DNA of 40,415 bases from UBA1731 sp963626295 (lineage in GTDB: Bacteria; Verrucomicrobiota; Kiritimatiellia; RFP12; UBA1067), in assembly GCA_963626295.1 (NCBI GenBank), contig CAVFWS010000007.1:1-40415 (forward strand). Reading direction: 5' to 3'. Numbering within the stretch: the first letter of the stretch is position 1; every line of letters begins with the position of its first letter. The position numbers and the translations under genes are program-made. The notes beneath the pieces were generated by a model. That model saw nothing but the letters and a program-made list of their open reading frames with translations. It made no database searches and was not told the origin of the DNA. Of this stretch, positions 31,142 to 39,616 are shown piece by piece.

Positions 31142-33853
31142 CTACTTGATGCCCGGCACTGGCGATGATGACGCATCAAGGAGAGCGCGCTTAAGCTCTT
31201 CGAGCGTATACGGCTTCTGCAGGAATACGTCGTAGGGATGGGCGTGGAACATCCTCTCCATAGCCTCGGGAGCCGATCCTGACGCCAATATGACCGGCAC
31301 ATGCGGCGCACCAAGCCGAAACGCGCCAAGCAACCGCACGGTGTCGATCTGTCCGAGATGTGCGTCAAGGATGATTGCCCGAAGGCATGCGGCATGCCGC
31401 CGGACGACCGCAAGTGCCTCGCGGCGGTCGCGGGCGACATGGGGCGTCAGCTTCAAGGCCCGGCAGAGTATTTTCGTCGTCTTCAGGATCGCCTCCTCGT
31501 CGTCAACGATCAGGATGTCCCCGGAAAGTTCCGCTGTCCGGGGTGCCGGAGGCGTCCGCCCACCCGTCTCCGGCGCCAGTTTCGACACCGGCAGGTATAT
31601 GCGGAACGTGGTGCCGCGATCAGGCTGGCTCTCCACGGCAATGCCGCCGCCATGCGCCTCGATGATCGTCCGCACCGTCGCGAGCCCCAACCCCCTTCCA
31701 AGCGATTTGGAGGACACATACGGGTCGAAGATGCGATCCCTGATCCCTTCCGGGATTCCGGGTCCATCGTCCGAGATCCGAAACAGCACCCCATCTCCCG
31801 GGGGCAGCGGATGCTCGGACACGAACGTCGCCGCCTCGTCCTTCGTCATCCTGAATGGCGCGACGCTCAGCGTGACGTGTCCGGGATTCTCGCCCATGGC
31901 CTCGCCGGCATTCTTGACGATGTTGAAAAGCACTTTCCAGAACTGATTGAAGTCCACATCCACGTCAGGAACGTCCGGCGGCTCCTCAAACGTGACCTCG
32001 ACAAGGTCGCCCACGACGCGAGTGACAAGCTGCCGAACGTCCTCCAGCACCATCTTCGGATTGGCGCGCATGAGCGTCATCCTGCCCTCCCCCGCGAAAG
32101 TCATGAGCTCATGCATCATGGAAGAGCCGCGCCGGACGGCATCGCGTATCGTGCCAAGCGCCTTCGCCGCCTCGCCGGGATCGCCCGCATCAGAGCATTC
32201 GGCCGCATTCAGGACCACAGAGAGGACATTGTTCATGTCGTGCGCGATGCCGGCGGCAAGCATCGTCAGCGACTCGCGCTTGGATACGTCCATCGCGCGC
32301 GCCTCTGCCGCGAGCCGCTGCACGTGCTCTGCATACTCGGCCGTGACGTCGCGGGCAATCGCCAGCGCGAAGCGAGGCCCCATCCGCGTGATCCGCATTT
32401 CAAAGCGTCGCGTCGTGACATCCTCCGCCGCGCCGAGCGGACGCTGCACCTCCAGGCTGACCTTGGAGACCGCACCTGTGCGGAACGTCTCATCTATCGC
32501 CCGCGCGAAAGCGGCAACGCCATCCGCGCCGAAGACCGACGCCGATGGCGGCTCATCCGCGAAGAGCCCCGGCATCTGCGGCACGCCCTCGGCCTGCTTG
32601 GAGACGGACACCAGCCGCCCCTGCGCGTCGAAGACGATGAGCGCATCCGGCACCCCCGCAATGAGTGCCTGGTGGCTCGCCTCCACGTTCGCGAGCATGA
32701 CGGTCTTCGCGGCGATCGTCTCTATGAGCCGGTTTACCGACTCCGCCAACAGCGCGAACTCATCCTTCCCCTCCCAGACGATGCGAGGGCAGTCGAGACT
32801 GGAAGCGTTCGCCCCCAGCTCCGCAATCATCCGCGTCATCCGCGTCAGCGGGTTCAGGAGCAGCCGTCCCTGAACCCAGAAGATCGGCAGCACGAAGAGG
32901 ATGCCGCCAAGCGCAACGAAGAACGCCAACTGCAACACGGCCATCCGCGTCGCGCTCAGGAAAACCTTCGGCAGGGAGACGGACATCACCGATACGGCAT
33001 TCCCGGAGATGTCGCGCAAGACAAACACCGCATCGAGAGGTCCCTTGCGGAAGTTCCAGAACGATATGCCGGAAGCCACCTCCGCGACGCTCTCAGTGAA
33101 AAGCGGCGCGATGCCATATCGCGAGCGCTTCTCGCTCCGAGGCATCTGCCGCCCGGCCGCATGGGCAGTCCTCGCACCGTCCGCGCCCAGGACGCGAATG
33201 CGGAGGTTCGCGAAAGCACGACGATCCATATCGCCGTCGGGAATCGCATCCGGCGAGAACGGCAGCCCGAAGAGCAGGAACCCATCGCCGCGGGGCAGTA
33301 GGGCCACGCCATGCAGCAGAGTACCGAGCTGCATGATTCCAACAGCCCCGCTGTCCGTCGCGTCTGGCGCATCGGCGTTCACCGCATGCATCCAATTCTT
33401 CAGCACGGCGGTGTATGCGGCGAAAGCATCCTCGGGGAATGGTATGGGATGACTACCGATGGCGCTCTGGCGCACCCCTTCCCGGAATCGCCCGTCCGGC
33501 GCGAACTGCGCGACAAATGAGAACTGGACACCGAACCCGTTCAGCAGGGTACGTACGTCGGCCTCGCCAGCCCCTGGCATTTCCAGCACGCGAACGGCCG
33601 TCGCGCGCATCCCCTCTGCCTTCCGGCGAATCGTCGCCGTCATGCGCTGGCCGACCTCACGCACCTGCCGTTCGGTGTCCTGAACGAGATTCGAGAGGAC
33701 AAAGCGACCGCCAACATAGAATACAGCCAGGAAAAGCAGCAGGAAGAACCCCGTCATGAGCGCATAGCGCGTGCGGATCGAATGCACGGCTTTCGCAAAG
33801 GCCGTCAGCCCCATCAGTCCCGGCGCATCCCGGGGCCCTCTATCGTCTGTCAT
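31142..33853 (-). CDS. Hybrid sensor histidine kinase with receiver domain
   Basis: 903-residue inner-membrane sensor from ATG 33853, with GGAGG 7 bases upstream. TM1 is LMTGFFLLLFLAVFYVGG (about 33-50) and TM2 is QLAFFVALGGILFVLPIFWV (about 310-330); the roughly 260 residues between them look like an extracytoplasmic sensor domain. Then a HAMP-like region (NPLTRMTRMIAELG), a PAS-like domain (about 395-520), the H-box AAGIAHDMNNVLSVVLNAA with the phospho-His, the N-box NIVKNAGEAMGEN, DDGPGIPEGI and GRGLGLATV. The C-terminal receiver has DILIVDDEEAIL, the phospho-Asp in IILDAHLG and the Lys in LQKPYTLEEL. Its ATG is one base after the stop of the small membrane-protein gene. It ends the secretion/pilus operon; its output partner is not evident. 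Confidence 0.93.
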   Translation of the reverse strand: MTDDRGPRDAPGLMGLTAFAKAVHSIRTRYALMTGFFLLLFLAVFYVGGRFVLSNLVQDTERQVREVGQRMTATIRRKAEGMRATAVRVLEMPGAGEADVRTLLNGFGVQFSFVAQFAPDGRFREGVRQSAIGSHPIPFPEDAFAAYTAVLKNWMHAVNADAPDATDSGAVGIMQLGTLLHGVALLPRGDGFLLFGLPFSPDAIPDGDMDRRAFANLRIRVLGADGARTAHAAGRQMPRSEKRSRYGIAPLFTESVAEVASGISFWNFRKGPLDAVFVLRDISGNAVSVMSVSLPKVFLSATRMAVLQLAFFVALGGILFVLPIFWVQGRLLLNPLTRMTRMIAELGANASSLDCPRIVWEGKDEFALLAESVNRLIETIAAKTVMLANVEASHQALIAGVPDALIVFDAQGRLVSVSKQAEGVPQMPGLFADEPPSASVFGADGVAAFARAIDETFRTGAVSKVSLEVQRPLGAAEDVTTRRFEMRITRMGPRFALAIARDVTAEYAEHVQRLAAEARAMDVSKRESLTMLAAGIAHDMNNVLSVVLNAAECSDAGDPGEAAKALGTIRDAVRRGSSMMHELMTFAGEGRMTLMRANPKMVLEDVRQLVTRVVGDLVEVTFEEPPDVPDVDVDFNQFWKVLFNIVKNAGEAMGENPGHVTLSVAPFRMTKDEAATFVSEHPLPPGDGVLFRISDDGPGIPEGIRDRIFDPYVSSKSLGRGLGLATVRTIIEAHGGGIAVESQPDRGTTFRIYLPVSKLAPETGGRTPPAPRTAELSGDILIVDDEEAILKTTKILCRALKLTPHVARDRREALAVVRRHAACLRAIILDAHLGQIDTVRLLGAFRLGAPHVPVILASGSAPEAMERMFHAHPYDVFLQKPYTLEELKRALLDASSSPVPGIK

Positions 33854-33854
33854 C

Positions 33855-34193
33855 TCACCGCCTCCTTCGCTGCCATATCCAAAGGCCATACAATACCAAA
33901 ACGACTACCATAGCGAAGCCAAGCCTCGCCGCGCGCAGATGAACGAGCGGATCTTCCGGCGGGCTCTGCGTCTTCGCGATCTCGTGCGCCCCCGTCTCGG
34001 CAATCGGCGCATCGGATCTGACGGGCACAGGGGACGGCGGCAATTCGGCCAATGTTCGCCGATGGCGATAGGTCGCTCCCGACGACGCCGCAGACGCGGC
34101 CGAGGCGCATAGCGACTCTGTCCGCTCCAACGCGGCGTAGTCGGCGTCCGCCCCGGCCTCCATGACGGCAAATACGGGAGATATCGTGTCCAT
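33855..34193 (-). CDS. Small C-terminally anchored membrane protein, unknown
   Basis: 112 residues from ATG 34193 (MDTISPVFAVME). I do not recognise it. The first 85 residues are Ala- and Pro-rich and polar, with no signal peptide. A single hydrophobic helix near the end (LGFAMVVVLVLYGLWIW, about 90-106) is followed by QRRRR, so it should be tail-anchored with most of it on one side of the membrane. It has a TGGTATAAT box 32 bases upstream and its stop is one base from the hybrid kinase start. That tight coupling suggests an accessory role for the kinase (inference). Confidence 0.7.
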   Translation of the reverse strand: MDTISPVFAVMEAGADADYAALERTESLCASAASAASSGATYRHRRTLAELPPSPVPVRSDAPIAETGAHEIAKTQSPPEDPLVHLRAARLGFAMVVVLVLYGLWIWQRRRR

Positions 34194-34224
34194 CTGCTCT
34201 CTTTTCGAATGTTGAATGCCCGGT

Positions 34225-34233
34225 ATTATACCA
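34225..34233 (-). promoter_or_regulatory. Extended -10 promoter box for the small protein and hybrid kinase
   Basis: TGGTATAAT on the minus strand in the 62-base gap after the PilX-like gene. It would let the membrane protein and kinase be transcribed apart from the secretion operon. Confidence 0.5.
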
Positions 34234-34255
34234 TCCGATGCGCCTGCCGCTTCGG

Positions 34256-36373
34256 CTACTCTGACGGCGTGACATACGCCGCGTTCAGGTGATCGGGAAT
34301 CTCCATCCACTCAAGCACGTACGGATCCTGCGGACCGACCGGCAGGCCGATGTTCCCGGTCACCGCGTTCCCGGTCTTCGGCTTCAGGCGCATGTCCCAG
34401 TTGAACCGGATGCCATTGCCAGAAAATATGAGGGCCTCGTCGCGGCAGACGAGAGAGCCGTTGAGGTTGAAGTCGCTGCCCGAACGGCCTGGCGTCCCGA
34501 AAATGCCGTGGTTGTTGTACAGGACGGCATCGATCTGCGCGGCGCCGGACGTATCCTTCAGGGACTGCAGGATGCGGTCGTCGCAGACCGTCTCGTAGTA
34601 ACGCCGGTCGTAGGCCACGTAACTTTCAGTTGCGGTGTCGCGCACCTGCTTCGTGCCCTGGTAGCGTCCCCAGCGGTCGTAGACCGCCTCCTCGTGCCAG
34701 GTGTCGAGCTCGACGGTGCGGGTGCGCACCTTGCCGAACTGCCCAGACGACGCATCGTACCCGCCCGGCGCAGAGGCCGCCATCTCGGCGGAGAGCCCAG
34801 AAACCTGCTCGACGGCAGTGTAGTCGCCATCGAACGTGGACGGGTATCCGATGTTGGCGTCGCTCGGATCGCAGGCGTAGCGGTGGACGACGGACTGGCG
34901 ACCCTCCGTGCGGATGTATTCGCGCATCGAATTCATCCACGCCGCCGTAGTGCTGTCCCCAACGACAATGTTCCCCTTCGCGACAAGCCCAAGCATGTCC
35001 TTTCCCGCATTGCTCGCCTCGACCGCCGCATCGTCGCCATCGGGGTGAGACCACTCTGGCCCGTCAACGTACCGGATGTCGCCGATGATGTGTATGTTGC
35101 GGCCAGAGTAGATCGTCCCCTGCCCCTTCACGTAGCCCTTTACGATGACGTCTGAATCGACGACGACCGGCCCGTTGATCCGGATCGGGTTCGCCGCCGT
35201 GCCAACGAGGACGAGCGCACCCCTGTCGGCCTGAGCCGCGTCACCCGAAGGGCCCGTCCCGTCATAGTGCGCGCGGACGGTGCCGCCCGCAACGGTCTGC
35301 AGCGCTCCGGCGGCATCGGTATACGTATAGCCCGGATAGGTGAGGCTGCCGCCCGCTCCGCCGCCGTAGGACTGCGCGTACTCGACGTAGGCGTCCAAGT
35401 CGGATACGAACGGCATCGGAAGCGAGTCCGCACCCTCGTTGAGGATCGGCTGCCCCGACTTCCCGCCCACCGTCCCCGTTGCGGGGATGGGTATCGGCCG
35501 CCAGCGCCCATCCTCGTCGTACTGGTCGCTGTAGTAGTCCGGCCTGCGGATCCTGCCGCTCTGACTCGGCGCATCGTAGGCCCCGGCCGTATCGTAGTCG
35601 CCAACATCCGGCCTTGCGCGGTCGCCGGCGGACGAGCGGTAGGCCGACAGCCCCTTGATCTGCGGGCTGGATGCCAGCGTCACCCTGCCGGGGACGTTCA
35701 GCTCGTCGTTTGCCGCCGCGTAGACCATTCCGTTCACGGTCGAGCCGGACAGGCTCACGTTGCCGTTCGCGCGCAAATCGCCGTTGATGACAATGGAGCT
35801 GCCGTTCATCCATCCGTAGTTGTTTACGAAGTAGGCATAGTCGAACACGCGGCTCTGCCCCGTCCCGAAAACGACTCGCTCCTGAATCGTGGAGGTCACC
35901 TCAAGGCCGTCCTCATACCGGTAGACGGCCGTAGCCACGACGGGCACGATGGCGACAGGGCTGCCTGCCGCGTGCTCGACGAAACGTCCGATGGCGACCA
36001 TGACGCTACAGCCATTCACGTTCACCGGGGACGAGAGCGTCACCGACTTGTCGGATGGCGATCCGATCGTCTTCCGGTCGCCGGAGACAGTGTCGAACCA
36101 ATCGTACACATCGGCCTGACGCGGGTCTACCTTTATGGACGCCGCGCCGCTGCCGCCCGCATATCGTGCGAAGCCCCCCTGTATCTCCACCTTCGCCTGT
36201 TCGAGCACGCTTTGCGCGGCGAGGCGACAGCGTGTGCGGGCGAGATAGACTCGCGTCTGCCGCGCGGCGTGCGAGACGAAGCCGCCCACGGCCGCGACGA
36301 CGATCGCGACGATCGCCATCATGACGATCGTCACCGGCAACGCGAATCCGCGCCTTGAGGATGCGGGGCTCAT
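34256..36373 (-). CDS. PilX-like / large minor-pseudopilin-type protein
   Basis: 705 residues from ATG 36373. The N-terminus has a prepilin-type leader and helix: SRRG then FALPVTIVMMAIVAIVVAA, cut after Gly. Position +5 is Val rather than Glu, as in GspK/PilX tip proteins. About 150 residues later begins a region of short beta-helix-like turns (INGDLRANGNVSLSGSTVNG; later VVDSDVIVKGYVKGQG and IYSGRNIHIIGDIRYVDG). This is like the polymer-type folds seen in large PilX-like proteins of Verrucomicrobia and Planctomycetes. The C-terminal part is Tyr/Gly-rich (DRRYYETVCDD). Its start overlaps the upstream pseudopilin stop by ATGA. Probably an exported tip or surface component; the specific role is unknown. 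Confidence 0.75.
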   Translation of the reverse strand: MSPASSRRGFALPVTIVMMAIVAIVVAAVGGFVSHAARQTRVYLARTRCRLAAQSVLEQAKVEIQGGFARYAGGSGAASIKVDPRQADVYDWFDTVSGDRKTIGSPSDKSVTLSSPVNVNGCSVMVAIGRFVEHAAGSPVAIVPVVATAVYRYEDGLEVTSTIQERVVFGTGQSRVFDYAYFVNNYGWMNGSSIVINGDLRANGNVSLSGSTVNGMVYAAANDELNVPGRVTLASSPQIKGLSAYRSSAGDRARPDVGDYDTAGAYDAPSQSGRIRRPDYYSDQYDEDGRWRPIPIPATGTVGGKSGQPILNEGADSLPMPFVSDLDAYVEYAQSYGGGAGGSLTYPGYTYTDAAGALQTVAGGTVRAHYDGTGPSGDAAQADRGALVLVGTAANPIRINGPVVVDSDVIVKGYVKGQGTIYSGRNIHIIGDIRYVDGPEWSHPDGDDAAVEASNAGKDMLGLVAKGNIVVGDSTTAAWMNSMREYIRTEGRQSVVHRYACDPSDANIGYPSTFDGDYTAVEQVSGLSAEMAASAPGGYDASSGQFGKVRTRTVELDTWHEEAVYDRWGRYQGTKQVRDTATESYVAYDRRYYETVCDDRILQSLKDTSGAAQIDAVLYNNHGIFGTPGRSGSDFNLNGSLVCRDEALIFSGNGIRFNWDMRLKPKTGNAVTGNIGLPVGPQDPYVLEWMEIPDHLNAAYVTPSE

Positions 36374-36864
36374 TCGCCACCTCCCTCCGTGAAGACGCGC
36401 AGCGCGTCAAAAGGCTGTTCCGAGCCGAATGCGGGCACGACGGCCCGCGCCGAGCGCGTCTCGCCGCCGACCGACTTGGAGACCGTGAGGCCATAGAGGA
36501 GCGGCCCGGCAAGGCCATCGCCGTCGACAGCCGCCCTTGTCCACCGCTGGTTGCCGCGGGTTATGGGCTCGCCGCTGTCCGTCCGTATGCCAGTCGCCGT
36601 AAACGAGACCGCATCGCCGCCCGAAAGTGCCATGTCCTTCCCCGAAAGCAGACCGGCCCAGAATACGTTCCCGCCCTCCATGACGGCATTGAAGAGCGCC
36701 TTCTCGCGCTCCGCCCGCAATGCGAGCGACAGTTCGGCATCGTTGTACGACTGCCGCACAAGCCGGTGTATGCCGATGAAGAGCGTCGCGAGGGCGGCGG
36801 AGAGGACGGCGGCGACGACCGTCGCCAGCATCATCTCGACAAGCGTAAAGCCTCGCCGGCTCAT
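36370..36864 (-). CDS. Type II secretion / type IV pilus pseudopilin (GspJ-like)
   Basis: 164 residues from ATG 36864, which overlaps the previous stop as ATGA; a longer start at 36870 is less likely. It has a class III leader MSRRG cut before FTLVEMMLATVVAAVL, with Glu at +5, a feature of assembled pseudopilins. The following helix AALATLFIGIHRLVRQSYND and the globular part ending FDALRVFTEGGG fit a minor pseudopilin of the PilW/GspJ group. It is secreted into the pseudopilus after prepilin peptidase processing; no peptidase gene is in the window. It also overlaps the PilX-like start by four bases. Confidence 0.85.
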   Translation of the reverse strand: MSRRGFTLVEMMLATVVAAVLSAALATLFIGIHRLVRQSYNDAELSLALRAEREKALFNAVMEGGNVFWAGLLSGKDMALSGGDAVSFTATGIRTDSGEPITRGNQRWTRAAVDGDGLAGPLLYGLTVSKSVGGETRSARAVVPAFGSEQPFDALRVFTEGGGE

Positions 36865-37262
36865 TGCCATGGCACCCTCCGCAGGCTTGACCGGTAGACG
36901 AAGTTCGTAAGCCCGTTCCGCCGCGAGGGCGGACCCCACTCCACGGCGGCGGTGATGCTCTTGAGCGAAGCGAATCCGGGCACGTCCGCAATCCGCACAT
37001 CAAGCGTGGCAGGATGCGCGGCATTGTACAGATCAGGCGCCGCCGCCTCGCTCAGCTCCCCCCGATATCCGCTCAGGCGATCGAAATCCATGTTGAAGGC
37101 AGTCCATATCGCATCCCAAGAGACGGCATCGGCGGAAAGCATCTCGGCATTCTCGCGCGCGACACGCGTCGTCACGCCGACGCCATTCAGCAGGGCGAGG
37201 GAGAGGAGGCAGAGGATGGCCCCCGCCAGTGTGCATTCAAGCAATGTGAAGCCGTCGCGCAT
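36861..37262 (-). CDS. Pseudopilin (GspI/PilV-like)
   Basis: 133 residues from ATG 37262 (MRDG then FTLLECTLAGAILCLLSLAL). The leader is very short, four residues, with Gly before the cut and Glu at +5. The remainder is a small globular domain with no more motifs that I can assign (DIRIADVPGF-like strand near residue 90). No clear Shine-Dalgarno. Its stop overlaps the next pseudopilin start (ATGA), so translation is coupled. The group call (I/V) rests on size and gene order. Confidence 0.82.
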   Translation of the reverse strand: MRDGFTLLECTLAGAILCLLSLALLNGVGVTTRVARENAEMLSADAVSWDAIWTAFNMDFDRLSGYRGELSEAAAPDLYNAAHPATLDVRIADVPGFASLKSITAAVEWGPPSRRNGLTNFVYRSSLRRVPWQ

Positions 37263-37291
37263 GGGTTGGTGGGGTTGTGAGTGGGAAGGAG

Positions 37292-38080
37292 TCAGTTTCC
37301 TTCCTTCGATGGGCGGAGCTTCCCTATCGCCGATTCGACGTCTCCAGGCTCGGCGAGAAAGAAGCGCACTTTCATCCCCAGCGCCTCGCCGACCTGCCGC
37401 CGCAGATCGGCATCGTTCGGGGAGAGCGTGACGACGAGGGCCAGGTCCCCCAGCCGCGCGAACGGGATGACGCCACGGCCAACAACCAACTCGTCCGGCA
37501 ACCGCGAAGCCATGGCGCGGTCAGGCTCAAAGGCCTCGAGCGGCACGGGCGCGAGGCCGTATTTGTCCGCAAGGGCGGCAATCGCCTTTTCGCACGCCTC
37601 CGGGCGATCCTTCGCAAGCGATGCCAGCGCGGACACGAGAACGGGGCTTCCAGGATCCGGCATACTCCGCAGGAGTTCCGCGAGCGCAGGCTCTCCGATC
37701 TCCTCCGCAAGCGCCGACTCCTTACCTACGGCGGATGCGAACGCGCCGCCGCCCGCAGGGGCCGGCGTTTCCGGCGAAAGGTCGGGACGCGGCGCGGACG
37801 CCACGCGCACCTTGAGCGCGAGCGCCCTTGCCTCCGGCAGCGAGCACTTTTCCAGACGGGGCAGAAGGGACGATGCGCTTTCGAGGTCACCCTCCCCCAT
37901 GAGGACGCGCGCAAGCGCGGCGAGCGCCTTCTCGGCCTTCTCCGTCTCGCCGAGCTGCGGATAGGCCACGGCAAGGAACTCAAGCGTCGTGCGGTCGTCC
38001 GGCATCACCTTGAGCATTTCCTCGAAGTATGCGACGCCCTCCTTCAGCCGAGCGTCAAATCTTGGTGCGGTCTCGCCCAT
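37292..38080 (-). CDS. TPR-like protein with GspE/PilB N-terminal domain
   Basis: 262 residues from ATG 38080, with a GGGGTGG Shine-Dalgarno. Residues 1-75 look like tetratricopeptide helices (GVAYFEEMLKVMPDDRTTLE, LAVAYPQLGETEKAEKALA). A Pro/Ala linker (about 95-115) follows. Residues about 165-255 match the N-terminal domain of GspE/PilB ATPases (IAALADKYGLAPVPLEAF, GRGVIPFARLGDLALVVTLS, GEALGMKVRFFLAEP), without any ATPase part. The glycine-rich c-di-GMP motif of MshEN is not evident. It may be an adaptor of the GspE ATPase or of GspL/PilM (inference). Located between the DHp-like protein and the pseudopilins. Confidence 0.7.
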   Translation of the reverse strand: MGETAPRFDARLKEGVAYFEEMLKVMPDDRTTLEFLAVAYPQLGETEKAEKALAALARVLMGEGDLESASSLLPRLEKCSLPEARALALKVRVASAPRPDLSPETPAPAGGGAFASAVGKESALAEEIGEPALAELLRSMPDPGSPVLVSALASLAKDRPEACEKAIAALADKYGLAPVPLEAFEPDRAMASRLPDELVVGRGVIPFARLGDLALVVTLSPNDADLRRQVGEALGMKVRFFLAEPGDVESAIGKLRPSKEGN

Positions 38081-38091
38081 TCGCCACCCCC

Positions 38092-38454
38092 CTACCTGTT
38101 CTCCCAGTCAAACTTTGGCGGCGACTTGTCGCGCCACTCCCTAAGCGCGATCATGGTCCCCGCCGCCTCGTTCGCGGCGAGGTACGCCTCGTTGGCGTAT
38201 TCGCGCTTCTCCTTCATCTGCGCAAGGAGGGACTTTATCTCCAGCGCCGCGTCATAGCACATGTCGAGGACGTCCCTTCTGGTCGCGTCATCGACGCCAT
38301 CCATCCGCAGGAGCTCGACCGAACTCAGCAGCACGGTCGCTGGCTGCCCAAGCGCGTGGCAGAATCCCGCGAGGGACTCCATCACCACCTTGGACCGCTC
38401 GGCCCTGATCTCGGCCAGCTCCAGCCGTTTCGTCAAATCCGTCTCTTCCGCCAT
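38092..38454 (-). CDS. Stand-alone histidine-kinase DHp-like protein
   Basis: 120 residues. It is almost all helical. FCHALGQPATVLLSSVELLR (about residues 31-50) strongly resembles the H-box of HisKA dimerisation domains (HxLxQPLTVxLxxxELL), with His33 as the possible phospho-acceptor. A second helix (VLDMCYDAALEIKSLLAQMKE) would complete the hairpin. No catalytic ATPase domain follows, nor is one fused elsewhere in the gene. It could be a phosphotransfer protein or a dead DHp used as a dimeriser; the hybrid kinase six kb downstream is a natural partner (inference). It ends 11 bases before the TPR gene and starts 30 bases after the GspF stop. Confidence 0.7.
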   Translation of the reverse strand: MAEETDLTKRLELAEIRAERSKVVMESLAGFCHALGQPATVLLSSVELLRMDGVDDATRRDVLDMCYDAALEIKSLLAQMKEKREYANEAYLAANEAAGTMIALREWRDKSPPKFDWENR

Positions 38455-38484
38455 CCACTACCTCCCGGCATCCCCCACGCCCCC

Positions 38485-39558
38485 TCAATGGGCCAGCGAC
38501 CCCATGTTGAATATCGGCATGAACATCGCAATCACCACCGTGCCGATTACGCTTCCGAGAAATACCATGAGGAACGGCTCCATAAGCGAGGTGAGCGTGG
38601 AAAGGAGCGTCTCGACCTCTTCATCGTAGGCATCCGCGACGGAGTTGAGCATGTCCTCGACGCGTCCCGACTTCTCGCCGGCGGCGATCATCCTGATCAG
38701 GATGAGCGGCATGTACGGCTTGCCCGTAAGGGCCGTGTTTAGCTGGTTGCCCTGCTCGACCTCCTGGCGGGCGAGCGTTACGGACTTCTCCAGGACGCGA
38801 TTCCCGAGCGAGCGGGACACCACCTCCAGCGACTTCAGGATCGGCACGCCCGCGCCGAGCATCTGGGAGAGAAGCCGCGCGAAGCGGCCGACGGACGACT
38901 TCAGGTTAAGCTCGCCGAATACGGGCATCTTCAGCATGAACTCGTCGAAGATATAGTGCCCACGCTCCGTCTTCTTCCACCGCACGAAGAGCCACACGGC
39001 CGCCGCGATCGAGGGGATTATCACGTACCACCACGCCTTCGTGAAGTCCGAGATGTCGACGAGCGCCTGGGTAAGCCCCGGCAGCTTCTGCCCGGATCCG
39101 GAGAACATCTCGGCAAATGTCGGCACGACGAACTGGATGAGGCCCCAGCAGAGGAGAAGCGCGATCGACATGATCACGGTCGGATACGTCATCGCGCTCT
39201 TCACCTTGCGCCGAAGCCGCGCCGAACTCTGCAGGATGTCCGCCAGACGCTTCAGGATCGGCGCGAACTGGCCAGACTGCTCGCCGGCAAACGCCATGTT
39301 GACGTACATCTCGTCGAAGATCCCAGGGAAGCGGGCGAGCCCCTTGGATATTGGGTCTCCGCTCTCGATCGTCTTCAGAAGCTCCCTGAGGACCTTCTTG
39401 AACTCCGGGTTCTCGCACTGCTCCTCAAGGGTCTGCATCGTCGCGAGTATGGACATTCCCGCGTCATTCATCGACGCGAGCTGCTTCGTGAACGGCACAA
39501 GCTCCTTGTGGCGGATGCGCTTGACGCCCTTTACCTTTATTTCCCTTGCTTCCTCCAT
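38485..39558 (-). CDS. Type II secretion / pilus inner-membrane platform protein GspF
   Basis: 357 residues from ATG 39558, with AGGTGG 5 bases upstream; a GTG at 39567 would add three residues. Two tandem T2SSF domains: FTKQLASMNDAGMSILATMQ to about 150, and FARLLSQMLGAGVPILKSLE to about 330. Each is followed by membrane helices (VIMSIALLLCWGLIQFVVP, VIIPSIAAAVWLFVRW, LMEPFLMVFLGSVIGTVVIA). The family motifs FAGEQSG and IAAGEKSGRVEDML are present. It couples the GspE ATPase to pseudopilus assembly in the inner membrane. It is directly downstream of the ATPase gene. Confidence 0.93.
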   Translation of the reverse strand: MEEAREIKVKGVKRIRHKELVPFTKQLASMNDAGMSILATMQTLEEQCENPEFKKVLRELLKTIESGDPISKGLARFPGIFDEMYVNMAFAGEQSGQFAPILKRLADILQSSARLRRKVKSAMTYPTVIMSIALLLCWGLIQFVVPTFAEMFSGSGQKLPGLTQALVDISDFTKAWWYVIIPSIAAAVWLFVRWKKTERGHYIFDEFMLKMPVFGELNLKSSVGRFARLLSQMLGAGVPILKSLEVVSRSLGNRVLEKSVTLARQEVEQGNQLNTALTGKPYMPLILIRMIAAGEKSGRVEDMLNSVADAYDEEVETLLSTLTSLMEPFLMVFLGSVIGTVVIAMFMPIFNMGSLAH

Positions 39559-39616
39559 CCCGGCCACCTAAATCCAATTTCTCCACACTTCAAGGCCAAC
39601 ACCAAATCCACAGGAC

